From: Candidatus Brocadiia bacterium
GTDB lineage: Bacteria; Planctomycetota; MHYJ01; WSZJ01
Reading direction: 5' to 3'
DNA: 13,520 bases
Assembly: GCA_013360825.1 (NCBI GenBank)
Contig: JABWAY010000082.1
Location: 1-13,520, forward strand
Below the pieces are notes generated by a model, which saw only the letters and a program-made list of their open reading frames with translations, was not told where the DNA came from and did no database searches. The translations under genes and the position numbers were made by a program. Shown in pieces: positions 1 to 5,797 of this stretch (its first letter is position 1; each line of letters opens with the position of its first letter).

Positions 1-1290
1 GCGCTGCTCCGGAGAGTCGCGCGGTACGCCGGCGCCGCCCCCGCCGCGACGCTCGCGTCGCTCGACGCCGCACTCCTCACCCTTCTCGAAGACTCCGTGG
101 AGGCGTACCTCACGACCGGGTCGGTGGACCGGCGCAACGCGATCCACCGGAGCCTCCAGGGAATCGAGAATCTCTCCCTCGACCTCCTGGCCGCGGTCGT
201 GCTCCACGGCGGGACATTCGAGGACGTCCCCGCCGGGGACACGGTCGAGACCTACGCGCTGCCCGGCGGCGAGAAGCGCGAGGTGATCGTCTCCGTGCCG
301 CGCGGCTACACCCCGGACCGGCGGTGGCCCGTCCTCATCCACCTCCACGGCACCAACGCGTCCCTGGATCTCTGCCGGCAGTGGTGCCCGTACTACCAGG
401 ATCTCTCGCGCGGACGCTTCCTCGTCCTCCAGCCCGTCTCCGCGCGCAATTCCGGCTGGGGACCGATGAAGATCGGCGAACAGCAGGCCCCCGCCGCGCT
501 GCGACACGCGCGCGGCCGGTTTCCGATCGATCCCGACCGGGTGTGGATCGCCGGACAGTCGATGGGCTCCCACGGAACCTGGCACCAGGCGATGCGGCAC
601 GGCGACCTGTACGCCGCGTTCCTGCCGAAATCGGGGACGCCGTACGGCGCCTACGGGCGGAACTGGAAGGCGTACCTCGACAATCTCCGGCTCGCTCCGG
701 CGTGGTCGATCCACGGATCGAAGGACCCGATGTTCCCGATCGCCACGCCGCGCGAATTCTGGGCGATCTGCGACGACCGCGGCCTCAACGTGAAACACTT
801 CGAGTACGACGTCGGCCACGAAGGCGCCCCGGAGACCGAAATCCGGAAGTCGTTCGACTGGATGGTCGAGCAGACGCGGGACGTCTACCCGAAGTCCTAC
901 AGCTGGACCGCGGACCACCTGGACTTCATGCGCTGCTGGTGGATCGAGGGGACCCGGTTCGACGACACGATCCCGAGGGACCGCGTGCAGTTCTCGGACC
1001 AGGAGAAGAAACCCGTCGAGACCCGGATGATCCTCCAGACCCCCGCCACCTTCAGCGTCTCCGTCGACGGCCAGGAGATCCGCCTGAAGACGACCGGACT
1101 CACGAAACTCCGCGTGCTCTGGTCCCCGCACGTCGTGGACCTCGCGAAGGAAGTGAAGATCTTCGTGAACGGACGGCAGCGCTGGAAGGGGATCCCCGAG
1201 CGGAGCATCCGCCAGATGCTCGAGGAGGCGCGGCTCACCGGGAGGCGGGACGTCGTTTTTTACGGAAGCGTCGAGGTGGACGCCAAGTAA
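1..1290 (+). CDS. Alpha/beta hydrolase (esterase-like), 5' end cut off
   Basis: The reading frame is open from the first base of the window, so the true start lies upstream; a GTG at 97 is only an internal candidate and has no convincing Shine-Dalgarno. Counting from that GTG, the protein has a beta strand plus HLHGTN oxyanion-type motif near residues 79-87, the nucleophile elbow GQSMG (Ser155, codon 559-561), a candidate acid Asp210 in GSKDPMFP and a candidate His241 in VGHEG. This is a complete serine-hydrolase triad in the usual order, as in feruloyl esterase and PHB-depolymerase-like or peptidase S9-like hydrolases. A C-terminal region of about 130 residues after the hydrolase core looks beta-rich and could be an accessory domain. 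No signal peptide can be judged because the N-terminus is missing. Substrate is unknown. The next gene starts 9 nt downstream, so the two are probably cotranscribed. The family call is firm; the function is not. Confidence 0.82.
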   Translation, partial: ALLRRVARYAGAAPAATLASLDAALLTLLEDSVEAYLTTGSVDRRNAIHRSLQGIENLSLDLLAAVVLHGGTFEDVPAGDTVETYALPGGEKREVIVSVPRGYTPDRRWPVLIHLHGTNASLDLCRQWCPYYQDLSRGRFLVLQPVSARNSGWGPMKIGEQQAPAALRHARGRFPIDPDRVWIAGQSMGSHGTWHQAMRHGDLYAAFLPKSGTPYGAYGRNWKAYLDNLRLAPAWSIHGSKDPMFPIATPREFWAICDDRGLNVKHFEYDVGHEGAPETEIRKSFDWMVEQTRDVYPKSYSWTADHLDFMRCWWIEGTRFDDTIPRDRVQFSDQEKKPVETRMILQTPATFSVSVDGQEIRLKTTGLTKLRVLWSPHVVDLAKEVKIFVNGRQRWKGIPERSIRQMLEEARLTGRRDVVFYGSVEVDAK

Positions 1291-1299
1291 GGTTGGGTG

Positions 1300-1845
1300 A
1301 TGCTTTCCGCGCTCCGAACCGCCCTCTGGTCCCGCACCGTCCATCACTTTCTCGAAGCCCGGATCGAGACGATGCCCGTCCCCGCCGCCGGGGGGCTCCG
1401 TCCCGCGGAGCCCGCGGACGAGGACGCGGTCGCGGCCGCATTTCCCCACGTGCCGTTCCGCCCCCGCCTGGCGACAGGGGACCGCTGCTGGCTCGGCTGG
1501 GTGGACGGGCGGCTCGCACACCAGACCTGGACCTCGACCTCGCGCGCCTTCATCCCGCAGGTCGAATACTGGGCCGCCCTCGCGCCCGACGAACTCTACA
1601 TCTATGACTGCATCACCCTCCCCGAGTACCGCGGCCGCGGCCTCTACCCGGCCGCACTCCGCTTCGCCTCCCGCGCGCACCTCGCTGAGGGACGCCGCCG
1701 GGCCGGGCTCGGCATCCTCTCGGGCAACACCCCCTCCCTCCACGGCGCCTCCCGCGCCGGCTTCCGCCCGGCCTTCACCCACACCTGCACCCGGCGCCTG
1801 GGACTTGTGTTTCAGAACAGGACGCCCGCCCCTCCGCCCCCCTGA
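1300..1845 (+). CDS. GNAT-type N-acetyltransferase
   Basis: This encodes a 181-residue protein with the acetyl-CoA binding signature of the GNAT fold. A beta strand YIYDCITL is followed by PEYRGRGLYPAAL (about residues 108-120), matching the R/Q-x-x-G-x-G/A pyrophosphate loop, and then by a helix. A later NTPSLHGASRAGFRP stretch (about 143-157) matches the usual 'N..S...Y.K.GF' motif B. The protein ends in a proline run. The ATG at 1300 was chosen over the in-frame GTG at 1297 because the TAAGG just upstream (1288-1292) is then about 7 nt away. The gene sits 9 nt after the hydrolase stop on the same strand, implying one transcript. The acceptor substrate cannot be read from the sequence. Its stop lies 16 nt before the -35 box of the ribosomal operon promoter, and no terminator hairpin is visible in between. 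Confidence 0.75.
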   Translation: MLSALRTALWSRTVHHFLEARIETMPVPAAGGLRPAEPADEDAVAAAFPHVPFRPRLATGDRCWLGWVDGRLAHQTWTSTSRAFIPQVEYWAALAPDELYIYDCITLPEYRGRGLYPAALRFASRAHLAEGRRRAGLGILSGNTPSLHGASRAGFRPAFTHTCTRRLGLVFQNRTPAPPPP

Positions 1846-1861
1846 CCCGGCGGAAATTCAC

Positions 1862-1889
1862 TTGACGTTTCCCGACGCAACCCTAGAAT
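1862..1889 (+). promoter_or_regulatory. Sigma70-type promoter of the rpsQ-spc-alpha block
   Basis: A -35 element TTGACG (1862-1867) and a -10 element TAGAAT (1884-1889) are separated by 16 nt. Each matches five of six consensus positions (TTGACA, TATAAT). This is striking in such GC-rich DNA, and it sits in the only sizeable gap ahead of the ribosomal genes. Transcription would start near 1896, giving a leader of about 130 nt before rpsQ. The promoter lies 16 nt after the acetyltransferase stop, so it separates the two transcription units. The evidence is sequence match plus position; no start site has been mapped. Confidence 0.75.
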
Positions 1890-1909
1890 CTCCCCTCCCT
1901 TGAGTGGGA

Positions 1910-2001
1910 CCCCTGCCGGAAGGCCGCAGATGTGACGGCGGAACCGGACGGAGGGGCGAGGCGCCTTCCCCGCAGGCAGGGGAGATGGCAGGCGCCTTTT
2001 T
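1910..2001 (+). promoter_or_regulatory. Leader with competing terminator and antiterminator (putative attenuator)
   Basis: Terminator fold: AGGCGCC (1959-1965) pairs with GGCGCCT (1991-1997), and inside it TCCCC (1967-1971) pairs with GGGGA (1979-1983). The loop is 7 nt, and 1984-1990 is unpaired on the 3' side. Five T residues (1997-2001) follow. Competing fold: GGAAGGC (1918-1924) pairs with GCCTTCC (1963-1969), and CCCCTGCC (1910-1917) pairs with GGCAGGGG (1975-1982), with a 5-nt bulge at 1970-1974. That gives 15 Watson-Crick pairs, and they use up both arms of the terminator, so the two folds exclude each other. This is the layout of an attenuator controlling entry into the ribosomal operon. 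The complementarity is read directly; the regulatory role and the signal are inferred. I recognise no known ribosomal-protein leader family. Confidence 0.55.
1918..1935 (+). other. Start-stop codon pair with Shine-Dalgarno in the rpsQ leader
   Basis: GGAAGG (1918-1923) is a good Shine-Dalgarno placed 6 nt before ATG (1930-1932), which is followed at once by TGA (1933-1935). This would be an initiation site with no elongation codon. The Shine-Dalgarno bases are the same ones that form the upstream arm of the proposed antiterminator, so a 30S subunit or ribosome parked here would block antitermination. It may be chance: six-base purine runs are common in this genome. What is unusual is that codon pair, spacing and structure coincide. 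Confidence 0.35.
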
Positions 2002-2026
2002 CGTCGTTTCTGGAGAGAGGATACAG

Positions 2027-2458
2027 ATGACGGTGACGAAAGCGAAGCCGGCCGCGGAACCAGTCGCTTCCACGCGCGGCCGCCGCAACATCGAGGTCGG
2101 CATGGTGACCTCGGCGAAGATGCAGAAGACGATCGTGGTGCTGATCCAGAAGCGGACGCGCCACGAGCAGTTCGAGAAGCGGCTGACGCAGCGCACGTCG
2201 CTCTACGTGCACGACGAGAAGAACGAGGCACGGCAGGGCGACCTTGTGGAAGTGACGGAGACGCGGCCGCTGTCGCGCCTGAAGCGGTGGCGGCTCGTCA
2301 GCATCGTCCGCAAGTCGGTGCTGGCGACGGTGACGGGCGCGCAGGACACCGTCGACGTGGCGAAGGAGAAGGGCGGGAGCAAGGGCCGCAAGAAGGATGA
2401 GCCGGCCGGGGAACCTGCCAAGGCGGAGGCCCCGAAGGGCAAGGAGAAGACGTCGTGA
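2027..2458 (+). CDS. rpsQ: 30S ribosomal protein uS17 (S17) with basic tail
   Basis: uS17 is a primary 16S rRNA binding protein of the small subunit. The 143-residue product has the OB-fold core at about residues 20-96 (GMVTSAKMQKTIVV near 25-38, HDEKNEARQGD near 62-72, ETRPLSRLKRWRLV near 78-91). A tail of about 47 residues rich in Lys, Ala, Glu and Gly follows; the family is usually 80-90 residues long. The ATG at 2027 was chosen because GGAGAGAGG (2012-2020) precedes it by 6 nt. In-frame starts further up (ATG 1985, GTG 1904) add non-conserved residues, run through the leader hairpins and have poorly placed Shine-Dalgarno sequences. It is the first gene of the block. Its expected upstream partner rpmC is absent, so the S10 operon has been separated. 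The tail codons also provide the AAGGAG (2441-2446) ribosome site for rplN, and the stop overlaps the rplN start (GTGA). Confidence 0.95.
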   Translation: MTVTKAKPAAEPVASTRGRRNIEVGMVTSAKMQKTIVVLIQKRTRHEQFEKRLTQRTSLYVHDEKNEARQGDLVEVTETRPLSRLKRWRLVSIVRKSVLATVTGAQDTVDVAKEKGGSKGRKKDEPAGEPAKAEAPKGKEKTS

Positions 2459-2820
2459 TCCAGATGAAGACGAAGCTCGACTGCGCCGACAACACGGGCG
2501 CCAAGATCGTGCAGTGCATCAAGGTGCTCGGGGGCACGAAGCGCCGGTACGCGCACATCGCGGACGTGGTGATCTGCGCGGCGAAGAAAGTCACCCCGGG
2601 CGGGGGCGTGAAGCAGGGAGAAATCGTGAAAGGCGTGATCGTGCGCTCCGTGCGCCCGCTCGGCCGCGGCGACGGCTCCTACGTCCGCTTCGACCGCAAC
2701 GCCATCGTCCTGCTCGACAACGAACTGAACCCGCGCGGCACCCGGATCTTCGGCGCGGTCCCCCGCGAGCTCCGCGCCCGTTTCATGAAGATCATCTCGC
2801 TCGCGGCGGAGGTGGTCTGA
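2455..2820 (+). CDS. rplN: 50S ribosomal protein uL14 (L14)
   Basis: uL14 is a large-subunit protein at the subunit interface, near uL19 and the sarcin-ricin region. The 121 residues are full length. They begin with the conserved IQMKTKLDCADNTGAK (about 2-17) and CIKVLGGTKRRYAH (21-34), and end in RGTRIFGAVPRELR (94-107) and FMKIISLAAEV (110-120). It starts at a GTG overlapping the rpsQ stop by 4 nt (GTGA), with AAGGAG 8 nt upstream inside the rpsQ tail, so it is probably translationally coupled to rpsQ. Confidence 0.97.
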   Translation: MIQMKTKLDCADNTGAKIVQCIKVLGGTKRRYAHIADVVICAAKKVTPGGGVKQGEIVKGVIVRSVRPLGRGDGSYVRFDRNAIVLLDNELNPRGTRIFGAVPRELRARFMKIISLAAEVV

Positions 2821-3140
2821 TGCACATCCACAAGAACGACCGGGTCAAGCTTCTGGGAGGCGTCGACGCCTCGAAGGAACCGAGCCGGGTGGTGAAGATC
2901 AACCTGTCCGAGGGAACGGCGATCGTGCAGGGGCGGAACATGGCGTGGAAGCACCTGAAGCGGTCGCAGGACTATCCGCACGGGGCGCGGGTGCAGAAGG
3001 AGCAGCCGATCCCGCTGGCGAAGCTGATGGTGATCTGCCCGAACTGCAGCAAGGCGACGCGGGTCAAGATGACGGTTCAGGAAAACGCGAAGATGCGCAT
3101 TTGCGCGAAGTGCAAGAAACCGCTGGGCGAGGACAAGTAA
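2820..3140 (+). CDS. rplX: 50S ribosomal protein uL24 (L24) with zinc ribbon
   Basis: uL24 is a 50S assembly-initiator protein that binds the 5' domain of 23S rRNA. The 106-residue product keeps the KOW-like start (HIHKNDRVKLLGG, 2-14), the EGTAIVQGRNM strand-turn (31-41), KHLKRSQDYPHGARVQKEQPI split across residues 44-64, and RVKM near 81-84. Two CxxC pairs (Cys73/Cys76 and Cys95/Cys98) form a likely zinc ribbon, known in some bacterial L24 proteins. The basic KOW turn, usually a G-K-D-K-G-K type sequence, is replaced by GVDASKEPSRV, which is unusual. The ATG overlaps the rplN stop by one base (TGATG), with GGAGG (2808-2812) 7 nt upstream. Confidence 0.92.
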   Translation: MHIHKNDRVKLLGGVDASKEPSRVVKINLSEGTAIVQGRNMAWKHLKRSQDYPHGARVQKEQPIPLAKLMVICPNCSKATRVKMTVQENAKMRICAKCKKPLGEDK

Positions 3141-3686
3141 ATGGCGCGCCTGATGGAGAAGTACAAGAAGGAGATCGTGCCGAAGCTTCAGGAGAAGTTC
3201 GGCATGAAGAACACGCTGGCGGTTCCGCGGCTGAAGAAGATCACGCTGAACATGGGCGTCGGCGCGGCGGTGGAGAACAAGTCGCGGATCGAGCACGCGG
3301 TGCGCGACCTGACGGTGATCTCCGGCCAGAAGCCCGTGGTGACGAAGGCGAAGCAGAGCGTGGCGGGATTCAAGCTGCGGCAGGGGCAGGCGATCGGCGC
3401 GAAGGTGACGATCCGGGGGACCCGGATGTACGAGTTCCTGGACCGCCTCGTCGCCGTCGTCCTCCCCCGCATCAAGGATTTCCGCGGCCTTCCCCGGAAG
3501 TCGTTCGACGGCCGCGGGAACTACACGTTCGGCGTGCACGAACAGATCACGTTCCCCGAGGTGGCGCTCGAGACGATCGAGTTCACCCAGGGGCTGGACG
3601 TGACCCTGACCATCTCGGGCAACAATGACGAGGCCTCGGCGGAACTGCTGAGCCTCTTCGGTTTCCCTTTCCGCCAGCAGAATTGA
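3141..3686 (+). CDS. rplE: 50S ribosomal protein uL5 (L5)
   Basis: uL5 is part of the 5S rRNA-uL5-uL18 central protuberance complex and forms a bridge to the small subunit. The 181 residues match the family's usual length of about 180. Recognisable blocks are YKKEIVPKLQEKFG (8-21), PRLKKITLNMGVG (29-41), SGQKPVVTKAKQSVAGFKLR (61-80), FRGLPRKSFDGRGNYTFGV (114-132) and EQITFPE (134-140). The ATG directly follows the rplX stop with no gap, and the purine-rich end of rplX (GAGGACAAG) serves as the ribosome site, so coupling is likely. In E. coli, uS8 represses the spc operon at this gene; I could not find a convincing copy of the uS8 binding helix here. Confidence 0.97.
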   Translation: MARLMEKYKKEIVPKLQEKFGMKNTLAVPRLKKITLNMGVGAAVENKSRIEHAVRDLTVISGQKPVVTKAKQSVAGFKLRQGQAIGAKVTIRGTRMYEFLDRLVAVVLPRIKDFRGLPRKSFDGRGNYTFGVHEQITFPEVALETIEFTQGLDVTLTISGNNDEASAELLSLFGFPFRQQN

Positions 3687-3698
3687 CGAGGAACGAGC

Positions 3699-3884
3699 AT
3701 GCCTCCGCTGACGTGGCGACTGAAGCAGCAGAAGCCGTCGAAGTTCAAGACACGCGCGTACAACCGCTGCCTTCTGTGCGGGAGGCGGCGCGGGTATTAC
3801 CGGAAGTTCTCGATCTGCCGTATCTGTTTCAGGGAACTGGCCTCGAAAGGCGAGATCCCGGGTTGCCGCAAGGCGAGCTGGTAA
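3699..3884 (+). CDS. rpsN: 30S ribosomal protein uS14, zinc-binding type Z
   Basis: This 61-residue protein is the short, zinc-binding (C+) form of uS14, which acts in late 30S head assembly. Zinc ligands are Cys24 and Cys27 (CLLC) and Cys40 and Cys43 (CRIC). The family ending FRELASKGEIPGCRKASW is complete. It is about 40 residues shorter than the zinc-free form. A purine-rich GAGGAACGAG (3687-3696) precedes the ATG, 12 nt after rplE. The retained zinc site contrasts with the zinc-free uS4 in the same operon. Confidence 0.96.
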   Translation: MPPLTWRLKQQKPSKFKTRAYNRCLLCGRRRGYYRKFSICRICFRELASKGEIPGCRKASW

Positions 3885-3894
3885 GGAGCGCGAC

Positions 3895-4290
3895 GTGGTG
3901 AACGATCCAGTGGCGGATCTGCTGACGCGGATCCGGAATGCGAACCAGGCGGGGCACGCCGCGTGCGACGTGCCGGCGTCGAAGCACAAGGCTGCGGTTC
4001 TCGAAGTCCTGAAGCGCGAGGGGTACATCGCGGACTACTCGAAGATCGAGGCGGGCCCGCAGGGAACGCTTCGGGTGACCCTGAAGTACAGCTTCGGCGG
4101 CGAGAAGGCGCTCAAGCACATCGAGCGCGTCTCCCGGCCCGGATGCCGGGTCTACCGCGGGGTCGGAGATCTGCCGAAGGTGCTGGACGGGCTCGGCATT
4201 CACATTCTGTCGACCCCGAGGGGCGTGAAGAGCGACCGCGAGGCGAAAAAAGAGAACGTGGGCGGCGAGGTGCTGGCCCGCGTGTGGTAG
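3895..4290 (+). CDS. rpsH: 30S ribosomal protein uS8 (S8)
   Basis: uS8 is a primary 16S rRNA binder (helix 21) and in enterobacteria the autogenous repressor of the spc operon. The 131-residue product has the canonical NDPVADLLTRIRNA start (3-16) and the signature ILSTPRGVKSDREAKK (104-119), and it ends VGGEVLARVW. The GTG at 3895 was chosen with AAGGAG (3883-3888) 6 nt upstream; a second in-frame GTG at 3898 would remove only one residue. It lies 10 nt after rpsN. Confidence 0.97.
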   Translation: MVNDPVADLLTRIRNANQAGHAACDVPASKHKAAVLEVLKREGYIADYSKIEAGPQGTLRVTLKYSFGGEKALKHIERVSRPGCRVYRGVGDLPKVLDGLGIHILSTPRGVKSDREAKKENVGGEVLARVW

Positions 4291-4308
4291 GTCGGTGAGG
4301 AGAGCGAG

Positions 4309-4854
4309 ATGTCCCGAATCGGAAAGAAGCCCGTCGAGATCCCGAGCGGCGTGAAGGTCGCGCTCGGGCAGGGTGAAGTGAAGGTGGAAGGACCGAAAGG
4401 GAAGCTGACCTGGAAGGTGCATCCGGCGATCGACGTCAAGGTCGACGGGGCACAGGTCGTGGTGTCGCGCAAAGGCGACACCCGGCTGGACCGCGCCCTC
4501 CACGGCCTGGTCCGGGCGACGATCAACAACATGGTGACGGGCGTGGTGAAGCCGTACGAGAAGACGCTCGACATCAACGGGGTCGGATACAACGTGAAGC
4601 TGGCAGGCAGGGAGATGTCCCTGACGGTGGGGTTCTCGCACATCGTCAAGGTGCAGGTGCCGGACGGGATCTCGGTGACGTGCCCGTCGCAGACCCGCAT
4701 CGTCGTGCAGGGCCCGGACAAGCACCTCGTGGGGCAGTTCGCCGCGAACGTGCGCTTCGTGCGCCCGGTCGAGCCGTACAACCTGAAAGGCATCAAGTAC
4801 GCGGATGAGGTCGTGAAACGGAAGCAGGGCAAGACGTTCGTCAGCGGCGGATAA
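4309..4854 (+). CDS. rplF: 50S ribosomal protein uL6 (L6)
   Basis: uL6 sits near the factor-binding site and sarcin-ricin loop of the 50S subunit. The 181 residues are full length, with two tandem uL6 domains. The start is MSRIGKKPVEIPSGV and the C-terminal signature is EPYNLKGIKYADEVVKRKQG, about 15 residues from the end. A GGTGAGGAGAG stretch precedes the ATG, 18 nt after rpsH. Nothing is unusual in the protein. Confidence 0.97.
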   Translation: MSRIGKKPVEIPSGVKVALGQGEVKVEGPKGKLTWKVHPAIDVKVDGAQVVVSRKGDTRLDRALHGLVRATINNMVTGVVKPYEKTLDINGVGYNVKLAGREMSLTVGFSHIVKVQVPDGISVTCPSQTRIVVQGPDKHLVGQFAANVRFVRPVEPYNLKGIKYADEVVKRKQGKTFVSGG

Positions 4855-4897
4855 CGGGACTCGCCTGACGGGTCGTGCCTGCCTGGGAGCCTAAACC

Positions 4898-5266
4898 ATG
4901 CTGCAGTTGCAGAAAAAGCGGTTCAAGCACGAACGGCGCGCCACGCGCGTCCGGAAGGGAATCCACGGGACGCCGGAGCGCCCGCGGCTGTCGGTCCACC
5001 GGACCCTGCTCCACACGTACGCCCAGATCATCGACGACGTGTCGGGGCGGACCCTCGTCTCGGCCTCGACGACCCAGAAGGAGGTCCGCGGCTCGATGAA
5101 GAACGGCGGAAACCGCAAGGCCGCCGTCGAGATCGGGACGCAGATCGCCGCCCGGGCAAAGGAAAAAGGCATCACCAAGGTCGTCTTCGACCGCGGCGGG
5201 TTCGCCTACCACGGCCGGATCAAGGACATCGCCGACGCGGCCCGCAAGGCCGGGCTGCAGTTCTAA
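4898..5266 (+). CDS. rplR: 50S ribosomal protein uL18 (L18)
   Basis: uL18 binds 5S rRNA and carries it to the central protuberance together with uL5. The 122 residues are standard length: basic N-terminus (KKRFKHERRATRVRKGI, 6-22), RPRLSVHRT (28-36), YAQIIDD (41-47) and the C-terminal VVFDRGGFAYHGRIKDIADA block. A GGGAG lies in the 43-nt gap before it, one of the two longest gaps inside the gene block; that gap shows no clear hairpin or promoter. The next gene follows after 27 nt. Confidence 0.96.
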   Translation: MLQLQKKRFKHERRATRVRKGIHGTPERPRLSVHRTLLHTYAQIIDDVSGRTLVSASTTQKEVRGSMKNGGNRKAAVEIGTQIAARAKEKGITKVVFDRGGFAYHGRIKDIADAARKAGLQF

Positions 5267-5293
5267 CCCCTAACGAGAGAACAGGATCGCTTC

Positions 5294-5797
5294 ATGGCAA
5301 GACATGGCGGCCGGGAACGGAATACCGAGAAGACGGAGTCCAACGAGATCGTCGTCAAGGTCAAGCGCTGCGCCAAGGTCATGAAAGGCGGAAAGCGGTT
5401 CTCGTTTGCCGCCCTCGTCGTCGTGGGTGACCGCCGCGGCAAGGTCGGCTTCGGCCACGGCAAGGCGAAGGAAGTCCCCTTCGCCGTGGAGAAGGCGATC
5501 AAGGACGCCCGCAAGAACATGATTTCGGTCCCGACGAAGAACACGACGATTCCGCACACGATCAAGGCGAAATCCTGCGCTTCCATCGTCCTGCTCCGCC
5601 CGGCCTGCCCGGGGACGGGGATCATCGCGGGCGCGCCTGTCCGTGCGGTCATGGAGCTGGCGGGCGTGAAGGACATCCTGACAAAAGTCTTCGGGTCGAC
5701 GAACCCGACGAACGTGGTGAAGGCGACGATCGAGGGGCTGAAGCTGCTCCGGTCGAAGCAGTCCATCGAGGCCGAACGGGGAGTGGCGGTGGTATGA
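5294..5797 (+). CDS. rpsE: 30S ribosomal protein uS5 (S5)
   Basis: uS5 acts in decoding accuracy and at the mRNA entry channel. The 167-residue product has the double-stranded RNA binding-like N-domain (KRCAKVMKGGKRFSFAALVV, 24-43; GDRRGKVGFGHGKAKEVP, 45-62) and the C-terminal signature CPGTGIIAGAPVRAVMELAG (105-124) with KDILTKVFGSTNP (126-138). A moderate AGGA (5283-5286) lies 7 nt before the ATG. The stop overlaps the rplO start (ATGA). In E. coli and many other bacteria rpmD (uL30) lies between these two genes; here there is no room for it. Confidence 0.97.
   Translation: MARHGGRERNTEKTESNEIVVKVKRCAKVMKGGKRFSFAALVVVGDRRGKVGFGHGKAKEVPFAVEKAIKDARKNMISVPTKNTTIPHTIKAKSCASIVLLRPACPGTGIIAGAPVRAVMELAGVKDILTKVFGSTNPTNVVKATIEGLKLLRSKQSIEAERGVAVV

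Noticed and set aside
324..1607. A 427-codon plus-strand frame overlapping the hydrolase and acetyltransferase
   Set aside because: It is an Arg/Pro-rich shadow of two genes whose own frames show clear catalytic motifs.
1904..2026. N-terminal extension of uS17 from GTG 1904 or ATG 1985
   Set aside because: The residues are not uS17-like and are encoded by the leader hairpins. Spacing to any Shine-Dalgarno is poor, while ATG 2027 has a good site 6 nt upstream.
3100..3200. uS8 autoregulation site at the start of rplE, as in E. coli
   Set aside because: No helix resembling the uS8 target of 16S helix 21 could be recognised by eye; a covariance search would be needed.
2679..4028. A 449-codon minus-strand frame across rplN to rpsH
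   Set aside because: It is fully antisense to conserved ribosomal genes and rich in Arg, Leu and His without domain structure.
4855..4897. 43-nt gap before rplR as a possible regulatory site
   Set aside because: Apart from a GGGAG ribosome site I see no hairpin or promoter in it.
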